64,000 bases of DNA from Winogradskyella echinorum (GTDB lineage: Bacteria > Bacteroidota > Bacteroidia > Flavobacteriales > Flavobacteriaceae), in assembly GCF_014297365.1 (NCBI RefSeq), contig NZ_JACOQD010000001.1:1178001-1242000 (forward strand), written 5' to 3'. A model generated the notes under the pieces. It saw only the letters and a list, made by a program, of their open reading frames with translations. It was not told the DNA's origin and did no database searches. Below, piece after piece: positions 1 to 8,675 of this stretch. A program made the translations under genes and the position numbers. How positions within the stretch are numbered: position 1 is the first letter of the stretch; each line of letters begins with the position of its first letter.

Positions 1-1413
1 TTTTCCTTTGTTAGTTTCTATTTCTACAACATATAATCCAGGTGCTAATTTTGAAGTATCTATAATAGCTTTTTTAGAAGTTAAAACTTTCTGACCTAAG
101 TTATTGTAGATGTTTGCATTTTTTAATTCTGTAGTATTATTTAATTGAATAGTGAATTGGCTTTTTGTTGGGTTTGGGTATAATATAAAGCTATCTAAAC
201 TTATTTTATTTATTGATAATATATTACCTAAATCATATACCCTAGCTAAACCATTTCCATTAGTTCCTGCAGAAAAAGCACCTGCTATCAATGTGCGTCC
301 ATCTGAAGATAAGGCAACACTATTACCTAATTGATCACTAATATTTCCTTCTATATCTATTCCTCTTTGAATCCAATTACTAAATATTGGATTACTATTA
401 TTAAATTGAAAAACTTTAACATGCCCTGAAAAACTAGCATTATTACTATTATTTGGGGAACCAATTGCAACAATATTACCATCATTAGATAATGCTACTC
501 CCATACCGTAATTATTATCTTGAGCATCACCATTTAAATTTTGACCTAGTTGTGTCCAAGTATTATTTATTAGTTTGAAAACTTTTACTTCTCCAGAATT
601 TGAACCATTAGGGTCAGCAAAATATGCGCTAACAGCTACTATTTCACCATTTGAAGATAAACTAAGAGAAGCTCCTAAAGTGTCGAATATATCTGTTCCA
701 ATTATATCTTGACCTATTTGAGTCCAACTAACCCCATTATATTCATAAACTTGTACTTTTCCTCTTGAATCATTTAATCCATCTTGATCTCCAATAGCTA
801 TCCTATTTCCATCACTTGAAATATCTATATTATTCCCAAATTTGTAATTTGAATAACCACCATCTATTTCCTGTCCTATTTGAGTCCAAATACCATTTAT
901 ATACCTAAGAATTTTAACTGGTGTGTATTCATAAGCAACCATAACAGTAGTCCCATCTGATGATAATTCAACTCTGTAACCAAAACTTTGAGCAACACTT
1001 GGTGTACCATAAATTTCTTGACCTAATAATGTCCAAGTATTATTGATATTTTTAAAAATTCTTACATGACCTGAATTAATATTATCATAATATCTATATG
1101 AACTAATAGCAATAATTGATCCATCACCAGATAAACTGAGACTAATACCTTCTTCATCATCCCCAGTAATACCAACTATATCTTGTCCTATTTGAGTCCA
1201 AGTACCATTTAAATTTCTATAAATACTTATACGCCCTGGACTATTACCAATAATGTTACCAGGTGATCCAATAGCAATAATTGATCCATCAGACGAAATA
1301 TCAACCCTTGTTCCAGAACTCTCATAATCATTTCCTAATATATCTTGACCAATTTGTGTCTGGCTAAAACCTATAAAAGGAATTAAAATAAATAATAGTA
1401 ACAATTTTTTCAT
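1..1413 (-). CDS. Secreted repeat protein with T9SS type A sorting domain (3' end outside window)
   Basis: The frame is open from an ATG at 1413 to the window edge, giving 471 residues with no stop. A signal peptide (MKKLLLLFILIPFIGFSQ) is followed by about seven repeats of roughly 55-60 residues. Each carries a WTQIGQDI.G element, then a LSSDG..IAIG element, then a G.V.VY strand, which resembles FG-GAP or beta-propeller blades. From about residue 410 the motif SFILYPNPTKSQF and, near the edge, LAPGLYVVEIETNKGK are typical of a T9SS type A C-terminal domain, so only a few residues should be missing. It is probably exported across the outer membrane and displayed or released. No ligand or activity can be read from the sequence. 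Confidence 0.85.
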   Translation of the reverse strand, partial: MKKLLLLFILIPFIGFSQTQIGQDILGNDYESSGTRVDISSDGSIIAIGSPGNIIGNSPGRISIYRNLNGTWTQIGQDIVGITGDDEEGISLSLSGDGSIIAISSYRYYDNINSGHVRIFKNINNTWTLLGQEIYGTPSVAQSFGYRVELSSDGTTVMVAYEYTPVKILRYINGIWTQIGQEIDGGYSNYKFGNNIDISSDGNRIAIGDQDGLNDSRGKVQVYEYNGVSWTQIGQDIIGTDIFDTLGASLSLSSNGEIVAVSAYFADPNGSNSGEVKVFKLINNTWTQLGQNLNGDAQDNNYGMGVALSNDGNIVAIGSPNNSNNASFSGHVKVFQFNNSNPIFSNWIQRGIDIEGNISDQLGNSVALSSDGRTLIAGAFSAGTNGNGLARVYDLGNILSINKISLDSFILYPNPTKSQFTIQLNNTTELKNANIYNNLGQKVLTSKKAIIDTSKLAPGLYVVEIETNKGK

Positions 1414-2064
1414 AAAAGCTAAATTTTAAAGATTTGTATAACAATAATAAACTTTAAAACAAATACTTATAAATTTACAATGTTAAATAATGGTAAAAAT
1501 CTACTTATCAACACATATATACATATTATCATTTTTCTTTTAAATTTTAAAAAATAAAATAATGGTTATTATAGTCTGTGAATAGTTACTATAACTTTTT
1601 AGACTTTTATTTTGAAAAGTTGTAGTTTACATTTTACTATAATTTAGTTAACATTAAATTTACATATAACTACTTCATTTTTAAGCTAAATTAAAAAGCT
1701 ATTAACATCTGTTAATAATCGATGTTAATATAAAAAGCTTATATATATATTAGAAAAAGCTGTTCATTTCTTTACAAATTATACTTAATAACTTACTTTA
1801 AAAAAATGACTAACTAATTAGGTTATTTCAACACAATATTTGATTGGAAAAATAAATAGATAATCCTAATTTATCTTTTCACTAATTGTAAACAGTTATT
1901 AACAAGTAGTGATCATTTATAGATACACTTATGAACAGTAACTATACTTGCTTATTAAAAATTAATTATCAAACTTAAAACTTATGGATAAGTATAGTAT
2001 TATTAGTTATGCTTACTTATTAGCAATTATTAACTTTGTAAGGATATAACATAGATTTTAAATT
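1414..2064. other. Long AT-rich intergenic region between divergent genes
   Basis: This 651-bp stretch has no convincing ORF and separates a leftward and a rightward gene. It is extremely AT-rich, with runs such as atatatatatt near 1741. It contains several DnaA-box-like 9-mers: TTATCAACA at 1505-1513, TGTTAATAA (reverse of TTATTAACA) at 1710-1718, TTATTAACA at 1896-1904, TTATGAACA at 1929-1937 and TATGGATAA (reverse of TTATCCATA) at 1983-1991. None is the perfect TTATCCACA. It must hold the promoters of both flanking genes. A replication-initiation or other protein-binding role is only a possibility. Confidence 0.5.
2031..2038 (+). promoter_or_regulatory. Bacteroidetes -7 promoter element for rpiB
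   Basis: TAACTTTG matches the Bacteroidetes TAnnTTTG element exactly and would give a leader of about 20 nt before the rpiB ATG. No clear TTG -33 element is seen at the usual distance. Confidence 0.45.
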
Positions 2065-2499
2065 ATGAAAATTTCAATAGGTAACGATCACGCAGGTCCA
2101 GATTATAAATTTGCAATACTTAAGCATTTACAAACCAAAGGTTATACTATTACTAATTATGGTACTGATACTTTAGATAGTGTAGATTATCCAGATTTTG
2201 TACATCCTGTTGCAAAGGATGTAAATGATAATAAAGTCCATTTTGGAATTTTAATTTGTGGTAGTGCTAATGGTGTTGCTATGACGGCTAATAAATATCA
2301 ACATGTAAGAGCTGGAGTTTGCTGGACAAATGAAATTACTGAATTGACACGTCTACATAATAATGCTAATATAATCTGTATTCCTGCACGTTTTACGTCA
2401 ATACCACAGGCTATTAAAATGGTTGATACGTTTTTAAATACTAAATTTGAAGGAGGACGTCATCAAAATAGAGTGGATAAAATTCCATTATCTTGTTAA
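2065..2499 (+). CDS. rpiB: Ribose-5-phosphate isomerase B
   Basis: This is a 144-residue protein of the RpiB/LacAB family, which interconverts ribose 5-phosphate and ribulose 5-phosphate in the cytosolic pentose phosphate pathway. The N-terminal GNDHAG (D8, H9), the ICGSANGVAMTANK loop holding the predicted catalytic Cys65, and the HNNAN motif at 98-102 are all present. Length is normal for the family. The gene is followed after 23 bp by a metal transporter gene on the same strand, with a small inverted repeat between them. Confidence 0.93.
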   Translation: MKISIGNDHAGPDYKFAILKHLQTKGYTITNYGTDTLDSVDYPDFVHPVAKDVNDNKVHFGILICGSANGVAMTANKYQHVRAGVCWTNEITELTRLHNNANIICIPARFTSIPQAIKMVDTFLNTKFEGGRHQNRVDKIPLSC

Positions 2500-2519
2500 T
2501 ACCAATATAAAATTGGTAT
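2499..2519. repeat. Short perfect inverted repeat between rpiB and the CDF transporter gene
   Basis: TACCAAT-ATAAA-ATTGGTA forms a 7-8 bp stem with a 5-nt loop. It begins in the rpiB stop codon and ends 3 nt before the next ATG. It has no U-tract, so it is not a classic terminator. It could modulate translation of the downstream gene or be a dispersed intergenic palindrome. Confidence 0.55.
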
Positions 2520-2522
2520 ACA

Positions 2523-3440
2523 ATGGGTTATTCTCACTCTCATAATCATTCTCACAATCAAAAAGATTTACAAGGTCGAAAGCTTTTAATTTCTATAGTA
2601 TTAAATATAGTCATTACTGTAGCTCAAGTTATAGGTGGATTAGTTTCAGGAAGTTTATCATTATTAAGTGATGCTTTACATAATTTTAGCGATGTTATTT
2701 CTTTATTAGTAAGTTATATTGCCGCTAAATTGTCTAAACAAAAAGCCTCTATAAACAGAACTTTTGGCTATAAGCGCGCCGAAATATTAGCTGCTTTTAT
2801 TAATGCTAGTACTCTAGTTATCGTAGCTATCTTATTAATTATTGAAGCAATTAAGCGTTTTACAGATCCTCAAGAAGTGGAGTCTAACTTAGTAATTTGG
2901 TTGTCACTTATTGCTATTATAGGTAACGGTCTAAGTGTACTTTTATTAAGAAAAGATTCTAAAAACAGTATAAATATGCGATCAGCATATCTACATTTAT
3001 TAACAGATATGTTAGCAAGTGTTGCAGTACTTATTGGTGGATTATTAATGAAATATTACCAATTGTTCTGGGTAGATAGTCTACTAACATTGTTAATTGC
3101 ATTGTATTTAATTTGGGTTGGCTATGACTTACTAAAAACATCTACTAAAATGTTGATGTTATTTACACCAGATGATATTAATATTAAAGAGGTGGTAAGA
3201 GCAGTAAATAAGTTACCTAAGGTGAATAAAATACATCACGTACATATCTGGAATTTAAGCGATGAAGAATTACACTTAGAAGCGCATTTAGATTTAAGAG
3301 AAAATATTTCTACTGCTGAATTTAATGAGTTACTATTAGAAATTGAAAAAGTGCTACATAAAGAATTTAGTATTAACCATGTAACCATTCAACCTGAGTA
3401 TAATAAAGAAGATCCTAAAGAAGTAATAGTGCAAGACTAA
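2523..3440 (+). CDS. Cation diffusion facilitator (CzcD/ZnT-type) metal efflux protein
   Basis: This 305-residue inner-membrane protein has the CDF layout. There is a His-rich N-terminus (HSHNHSHN), six predicted membrane helices over about residues 20-205, and a cytoplasmic C-terminal domain to about residue 290. The metal-site motif LLSDALHNFSDVISLL in helix 2 and the HLLTDMLAS motif in helix 5 supply the HD-HD type zinc ligands, and HHVHIWNLS lies in the C-terminal domain. The likely role is export of Zn2+ (or Co/Cd) by proton antiport. The stop codon overlaps the next gene by one base, which indicates co-transcription. Confidence 0.9.
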   Translation: MGYSHSHNHSHNQKDLQGRKLLISIVLNIVITVAQVIGGLVSGSLSLLSDALHNFSDVISLLVSYIAAKLSKQKASINRTFGYKRAEILAAFINASTLVIVAILLIIEAIKRFTDPQEVESNLVIWLSLIAIIGNGLSVLLLRKDSKNSINMRSAYLHLLTDMLASVAVLIGGLLMKYYQLFWVDSLLTLLIALYLIWVGYDLLKTSTKMLMLFTPDDINIKEVVRAVNKLPKVNKIHHVHIWNLSDEELHLEAHLDLRENISTAEFNELLLEIEKVLHKEFSINHVTIQPEYNKEDPKEVIVQD

Positions 3441-3883
3441 TGATAAAGATAACAACTAAAACCTTTAATGAATTAACAACTCAAGAACTTTACAATCTGC
3501 TACAATTAAGATCTGAAGTTTTTGTGGTTGAGCAAGATTGTGTATATCAAGATATGGATGGAAAAGATCAAAAAGCGCTTCATGTTTTAGGCTATAAAGA
3601 TGAAGAATTAGTGGCTTATACTCGCGTGTTTAAACCAGGATATTATTTTGAAAATGCTAGCATTGGTAGAGTAGTAGTAAAAGAAAACGAAAGAAAATTT
3701 AAATACGGTTATGATATAATGAAGGCCTCTATAGAAGTTATAAAACAGCATTATAATGAAACAACCATAAAAATATCTGCACAGACATATTTAAAACGTT
3801 TTTATAATAATTTAGAATTTTTTGAAGTGGGAGAGGAGTACCTTGAAGATGGTATTCCGCATATAGTAATGATTAAATCTTAA
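3440..3883 (+). CDS. GNAT family N-acetyltransferase, ElaA type
   Basis: This 147-residue protein belongs to the ElaA branch of GNAT acetyltransferases. It shows the characteristic LLQLRSEVFVVEQDCVYQDMD start, the IGRVVV strand of the acetyl-CoA site, and the KRFYNNLEFFEVGEEYLEDG ending. It should transfer an acetyl group from acetyl-CoA to an amine; the substrate is unknown for this family. It starts within the stop of the CDF gene (TAATG) and its 3' end overlaps the convergent OmpA-like gene by 4 bp. Confidence 0.88.
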   Translation: MIKITTKTFNELTTQELYNLLQLRSEVFVVEQDCVYQDMDGKDQKALHVLGYKDEELVAYTRVFKPGYYFENASIGRVVVKENERKFKYGYDIMKASIEVIKQHYNETTIKISAQTYLKRFYNNLEFFEVGEEYLEDGIPHIVMIKS

Positions 3884-4716
3884 TCAGAATCTTTTTTATA
3901 AATTTTAGTCACTAATATTTCAACACGTCTATCTAATTCTGGAGCTCCACCTAAAGGTTCTTTTCTTCGCATACCCACAAACTTCATTCTGTAAGGTCTT
4001 ACACCTTTTTTAACAAGATAATCATAGATATATTTTGCTCTTGCTACAGAAAGGTTTCTTTTTTTAGTTTTGCGATCAATTGCATCCCTTTCTCCTTGTG
4101 TACAACATACATGACCTTCTATTGTAAAATAAACATTTGTTCTTTCTGCTAATATTTCAGCAATTTTATCAAGTACAGGTTTAGAGTCTTTTGTTAGGTA
4201 ACTATAACCTGTTCTAAACAACAAATTATCTAATAAAATTTTATCTCCTTCTTTTAAATCTCCTTTTAATAAACTTTCTGTTTTATTTTCTTTAACCTCT
4301 TTTGGTTTAGGAGGAAAAACGGGTTTTACTATAATTTCAACTTTACGGTTTAAACCCCTTATTTTACTGAGGTTTTCTTCGTGTACAATATTCAATAAAA
4401 TTTCACCTTTACCATCAACATTTGTTATAACGGATTCATCAAATTCGTTATTAGAAAATACGGTTCTTATAGCGTCTGCACGTTGTTGCGAAAGGACTAA
4501 ATTATAGTTATCACTACCTCTATCGTCGCAGAAACCATATATAGATATTTTTTCAATATCCATATTTTCTATTTCAGATAAAAAGAGTAATAATCTACTG
4601 TGTTCTGTTTCTGGAATATTGAATTTATCAGTGTCAAAATAGACTTCGTGTTTCAGCTCTTGCTGAGAAAAAGCAAGTTGAAAACTAAGGGTTAAAAAAA
4701 TAAGTAGGGCTTTCAT
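3880..4716 (-). CDS. OmpA family protein with two OmpA-like domains
   Basis: This 278-residue exported protein has a signal peptide (MKALLIFLTLSFQLAFSQQ). It appears to carry two tandem OmpA/MotB-like peptidoglycan-binding modules. The first spans about residues 25-130 (EVYFDTDKFNI, IYGFCDDRGSDNYNLVLSQQRADAI, RKVEIIV). The second spans about 160-272 (LLFRTGYSYLTKDSKPVLDKIAEIL, TIEGHVCC, LSVARAKYIYDYLVKKG, DRRVEILV). It probably tethers the outer membrane or periplasmic machinery to peptidoglycan. No beta-barrel is visible. Confidence 0.85.
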   Translation of the reverse strand: MKALLIFLTLSFQLAFSQQELKHEVYFDTDKFNIPETEHSRLLLFLSEIENMDIEKISIYGFCDDRGSDNYNLVLSQQRADAIRTVFSNNEFDESVITNVDGKGEILLNIVHEENLSKIRGLNRKVEIIVKPVFPPKPKEVKENKTESLLKGDLKEGDKILLDNLLFRTGYSYLTKDSKPVLDKIAEILAERTNVYFTIEGHVCCTQGERDAIDRKTKKRNLSVARAKYIYDYLVKKGVRPYRMKFVGMRRKEPLGGAPELDRRVEILVTKIYKKDSD

Positions 4717-4779
4717 TTTCTTTTAATTTTCTTACAATTCGAAAATTTAAATAATGTTAAATATAAAAAAAATTAATTT

Positions 4780-6414
4780 CTACCTCAAAATACTTGCATA
4801 TTGTGTAGGATTATTGAGTATACTTAACGCTTTTTTTATTTCTAAATTGTTAGCTGTGTAATAGGTATATAAGCCTTCACTATAGAAATAACGTTTAATA
4901 ATTTCGTCTGTAAGTAATGATTTTAATTGTGTTTTATTACTACTAATTGCATTAGATTTATACTGCTGTAGTGTTGAAGTTAAATTTTTATACTCAGAAT
5001 TAATAACTCCATCTAACTCTTCTTCCTTAGCAACTACAATAGCATCTTGTAGTGCTTTTTCGGTTTTAGTTTCAAAGTTAAATCCACTTTCTTTTATAAA
5101 GTTCTTAAAGTTTTTAAACTCCGAGTCGGATAGTTTAAAACTTTTTAAATCTTCAGCCTTGTGATTGTAATAATAATCGGTTGCAAAATTAAAAACTAAG
5201 TTTTCATTCAATATGGCTTTTGTAATAGGTGTTTGCTTAGAAAATTCTACCTCAATATCTGGTTGAACTCCACCTCCATCAAATACATCACGTCCATTTT
5301 TGGTTTTAAAGGCATTATAGTTTTCTTTTTTTGTTCTAGTTGCCTTGCCATTTTCATCTCTATTCCAGTAATCTAACGCTTGGATACATCGTCCTGAAGG
5401 AGTATAATATCTTGAAATTGTAATTTTCATTTGTGTACCATAAGTTAAAGGTTTAGGTCGTTGTACTAAACCTTTACCAAAGCTACGTGTGCCAACTACT
5501 ACAGCACGATCCATATCTTGTAATGCACCAGATACAATTTCACTAGCAGAAGCACTACTGCCATCTACTAATACCACTAAAGGAATTTCGGTGTCAACAG
5601 CTTCGCGTTTTGTGTAATAAGTTTTATTATACTTTTTAACCTTGGATTTTGTTGTAACGACTAATTGGTCTTTCGGAACAAAAAGATTTGTAACATTTAC
5701 TGCTTCATTTAATAGGCCACCAGGATTACCTCTTAAGTCTAAAATTAATTGTGTAGCTCCTTGATTTTTTAAAGCTTTTAGAGCGCTAAAAGTTTCAGCA
5801 GAGGCTTTACTATTAAATTTTCTTAAAACAATGTAACCTGTTTTATCATCAACCATAGAGTAGTGAGGTACAGCTTTAATTTCTAAAGATTCTCTGGTAA
5901 TTTTAACCGTATTAACTTTTCCTTGTCTTTTATAGGTTACGCTCACTTCTGTACCAGCTGCTCCTTGTAATAAATTTGCTGCATCGTCTTTAAAATCCGC
6001 TACTGTTACTTTATCTACCTTTATAATCTCATCACCAGCTTTAAGACCAGCTTTATCTGCTGCATAATTCTTGTAGGGTTCTACAATAACTAATTTATCT
6101 TTTAGAGTTAAAACTTTAGCACCAATACCTGTGTAATCACCAGCGTTATTAATTCTAGCAGATTCAACATCTTGTTCGTTATAGAATTGAGTGTATGGAT
6201 CTAAATCATCTAGCATGCTCTTAATGGCTGTATCCATTAAATCACCTGGATTAGTGTCATCCACATAATTCATGTTGATTTCTTTAAAAAGCGTTGTAAA
6301 TATTTCTATTTGCTTCGCTATTTCAAAAAAATCGTTTTTGAAAGCTGTGGTACTTATAAAAATAACTACAGCCAATAGAGGAAGCATTATTTTTTTATGT
6401 AATAGTTTTTTCAT
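4780..6414 (-). CDS. S41 family C-terminal processing peptidase
   Basis: This 544-residue Ctp/Prc-type serine protease has an N-terminal membrane anchor or signal (about residues 8-25), a PDZ domain (about 90-175, GIGAKV and AGLKAGDEIIKVD) and the S41 catalytic domain. The Ser-Lys dyad is visible as the GSSASASE motif (Ser about 289) and SFGKGLVQ (Lys314). It acts in the periplasm on protein C-termini. A C-terminal extension after about residue 400 is helical and charged. The start overlaps the rnpA stop by 4 bp (ATGA), so the two genes are translationally coupled. Confidence 0.92.
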   Translation of the reverse strand: MKKLLHKKIMLPLLAVVIFISTTAFKNDFFEIAKQIEIFTTLFKEINMNYVDDTNPGDLMDTAIKSMLDDLDPYTQFYNEQDVESARINNAGDYTGIGAKVLTLKDKLVIVEPYKNYAADKAGLKAGDEIIKVDKVTVADFKDDAANLLQGAAGTEVSVTYKRQGKVNTVKITRESLEIKAVPHYSMVDDKTGYIVLRKFNSKASAETFSALKALKNQGATQLILDLRGNPGGLLNEAVNVTNLFVPKDQLVVTTKSKVKKYNKTYYTKREAVDTEIPLVVLVDGSSASASEIVSGALQDMDRAVVVGTRSFGKGLVQRPKPLTYGTQMKITISRYYTPSGRCIQALDYWNRDENGKATRTKKENYNAFKTKNGRDVFDGGGVQPDIEVEFSKQTPITKAILNENLVFNFATDYYYNHKAEDLKSFKLSDSEFKNFKNFIKESGFNFETKTEKALQDAIVVAKEEELDGVINSEYKNLTSTLQQYKSNAISSNKTQLKSLLTDEIIKRYFYSEGLYTYYTANNLEIKKALSILNNPTQYASILR

Positions 6415-6788
6415 GTTTCAGAAGTTTTGTCGATAAATTTATCAAACAACAATTTCGTACTCTTGTTTAGTTTATCAAAAGTTGTTCCATCTTTGCTAAG
6501 GTATAAAATCATAAACGCATAAGATGTTGAACTATTGTTAAAATATAGTGGTTTATTAAGCCTGTAAGCTTCTCTTAAAAGGCGTTTTATTCGATTTCTA
6601 GCTACTGCAGTTTTATGGAGGCGTTTACTTACCGAAACACCTGTTTTTAGTTTACTACCGTCTTCAAATTCGTTTTTAAGGTAGATTAAACGAAGGGGAT
6701 AAGCCGTAATAGCCTTGCCTTCAGTAAAAAGCTGTTCAATAAGTTTTTTACTTTTTAGTTTATCTTTTTTTGAATATTTGAAGCTCAT
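6411..6788 (-). CDS. rnpA: Ribonuclease P protein component
   Basis: This 125-residue basic protein is the protein subunit of RNase P, which matures tRNA 5' ends. The family signature ARNRIKRLLREAYR is present, as is the FKYSKKDKLKSKKLIEQLF start. It is not next to rpmH or dnaA here; it is followed by an S41 peptidase with a 4-bp overlap. A terminator separates it from the upstream M1 peptidase gene. Confidence 0.93.
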   Translation of the reverse strand: MSFKYSKKDKLKSKKLIEQLFTEGKAITAYPLRLIYLKNEFEDGSKLKTGVSVSKRLHKTAVARNRIKRLLREAYRLNKPLYFNNSSTSYAFMILYLSKDGTTFDKLNKSTKLLFDKFIDKTSET

Positions 6789-6810
6789 TTAGTAAAGTAA
6801 GATTCTACAA

Positions 6811-6843
6811 AAATAGAAAACCGCACTGATTAGATGCGGTTTT
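6811..6843 (-). terminator. Rho-independent terminator downstream of the M1 peptidase gene
   Basis: AAAACCGCA (6817-6825) pairs with TGCGGTTTT (6835-6843) around a 9-nt loop. Read on the minus strand it is followed by a T-rich tail (CTATTTTTG), so it ends the 11157-6868 operon before rnpA. Confidence 0.75.
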
Positions 6844-6867
6844 ATTATACATATATCTATTTAGTGA

Positions 6868-8673
6868 TTATTCCTTGGTAAATGTATTGTTTTCGCGTTT
6901 TACATCAGCCAACATTTGCGAGGCATCAATTTCAACTGATTTTACAGCTTTATTTGCTTCAAAAGTATATGTTGGCATTGCCCAAGCCCAATCGTTAATA
7001 ATGGTTGCAGAAGTTGGTTTTTCACCGCGCATCATTTGTAATGGAATGTAAAATTCTTCTGTAGATCCATCTGTATAGGTTACTGTAAGGTCAATAGGCA
7101 TTGGCATTAAACCGATACGTTCTAAAATAATTGATTTTCCTTCAACAGCTTTAACACCATAATCGATTGTGTTTGTAGTTTGCGCAAAATCGATTAAGTA
7201 CCAATCCAATTCTAAATCTGTAATTCGTTCTGCTGTACGAACAATATCCATTGGTTTTGGATGCTTAAATGAAAAATCGTTATAATATTTTTTTATGGTC
7301 TTTTTTAAGTTGTCTTCACCAATTATATAACCTAATTGTGCCATAAAAACAGCTCCTTTACTATAAGCAGCTCTGCCATAAGCTCCATTTAAGGCGTAAC
7401 GATCTGCGTGCGTTGTTAACGGTTGTTCTATACCAGAATTTGCTAAACTTATGTAGCCTCTATAAGAGCCTATTAATGGGTTATCTCTTGGTTCTTCACG
7501 CAAAGAATTCATTGCTAAAGCAGAAATATAACTTGTAAAACCTTCGTCCATCCATTCGTGTTTAGCTTCATTTGTTGCTAGTAAAAATTGAAACCAAGTA
7601 TGTGCTAGCTCATGTGCTGTTACACCAACTAAACTACCAAAACTACGTTGACCCGTAATAAGAGTACTCATTGCATATTCCATACCTCCATCTCCACCTT
7701 GTATTACCGAATATTGCTCATAAGGATACTTACCAACATTTTCACTAAAAAACTGCATTAACTTTACTGTTTCTGGCTGTAAATTTTTCCAGTTATCTAG
7801 ATATTTTTGCTCTAAGTCTTTTTTGTAGTAAAAATGAAGCATTGGTCCATTAGGCACTTGCATTGTATCATGGATAAAATCGGGATCTGCAGCCCAAGTA
7901 AAGTCATGAACTTTTGGTGCTTTAAAGTGAATTGTTTTCTTTCCAGATTTCACTTTTGGTTCTCCTTGTTGATATCCAGTACCACCCACTACATAATTTT
8001 TATCAATAGTTAGCTTTACATCAAAGTCTCCCCAAACACCATGAAACTCTCTTCCGATGTAAGGATCGGCATGCCAACCTTCATCATCATATTCAGCAAG
8101 CTTAGGGTACCATTGAGTCATTGATAAAGCCACTCCTTCTTTATTATTGCGACCAGAACGGCGAATTTGAACAGGTACTTGAGCATCAAAAACCATATCA
8201 AAAGTTACACTTTCACCCGGTTGAATAGGTTGATTTAGTTTAACTTCTAAAACAGTACCTACAGTTTCATGAGAAATTGTTGTTCCATTTTGTTTTAATG
8301 AATTTACCTTAATATAACCTATCTCATTAGGTTGTAGTTTATTAATACGATCACCAACTCTTGGATCTGGATCTTTAATGGTACGTGAGCGCACATCCAT
8401 TTCACTTCCAGGCTGAAAAGCATTAAAGTACAAATGATAATATACACGATTTAATACATCTGGCGAATTATTGGTATAAACTAGTTTCTGTTTTCCTTTG
8501 TATTGAAAACTATTAACATCCATATCAATTTCCATTGCGTAATCAACATGTTGCTGCCAATAGCCATTTTCAGAAACTTTTGTAGTTTTTTTAGAATTTT
8601 GAATTGGGTTTTCCGTTGCACCACACGAAAACATTAGCGCAATAACTGAAAGACGAATTAAAATATTTTTCAT
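6868..8673 (-). CDS. M1 family zinc metallopeptidase lipoprotein
   Basis: This 601-residue gluzincin is related to aminopeptidase N. A lipobox (ALMFSCG, Cys about 17) indicates an envelope lipoprotein. An N-terminal beta-rich M1 domain is followed by the GGMEYAM segment (the GxMEN exopeptidase loop, with Tyr in place of Asn) and the zinc motif HELAH-X18-E (HELAHTWFQF...HEWMDEGFTSY). A catalytic-tyrosine-bearing helical part follows. It should trim peptides in the periplasm or at the surface. It starts 2 bp after the S8 protease gene, so both are in one operon. Confidence 0.92.
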   Translation of the reverse strand: MKNILIRLSVIALMFSCGATENPIQNSKKTTKVSENGYWQQHVDYAMEIDMDVNSFQYKGKQKLVYTNNSPDVLNRVYYHLYFNAFQPGSEMDVRSRTIKDPDPRVGDRINKLQPNEIGYIKVNSLKQNGTTISHETVGTVLEVKLNQPIQPGESVTFDMVFDAQVPVQIRRSGRNNKEGVALSMTQWYPKLAEYDDEGWHADPYIGREFHGVWGDFDVKLTIDKNYVVGGTGYQQGEPKVKSGKKTIHFKAPKVHDFTWAADPDFIHDTMQVPNGPMLHFYYKKDLEQKYLDNWKNLQPETVKLMQFFSENVGKYPYEQYSVIQGGDGGMEYAMSTLITGQRSFGSLVGVTAHELAHTWFQFLLATNEAKHEWMDEGFTSYISALAMNSLREEPRDNPLIGSYRGYISLANSGIEQPLTTHADRYALNGAYGRAAYSKGAVFMAQLGYIIGEDNLKKTIKKYYNDFSFKHPKPMDIVRTAERITDLELDWYLIDFAQTTNTIDYGVKAVEGKSIILERIGLMPMPIDLTVTYTDGSTEEFYIPLQMMRGEKPTSATIINDWAWAMPTYTFEANKAVKSVEIDASQMLADVKRENNTFTKE

Positions 8674-8675
8674 GT

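Noticed and set aside
152..334. Plus-strand ORF of 60 residues at the left edge
   Set aside because: It is antisense to the T9SS-tailed repeat protein, whose frame has clear repeats and a sorting domain. The plus-strand product has no recognisable feature.
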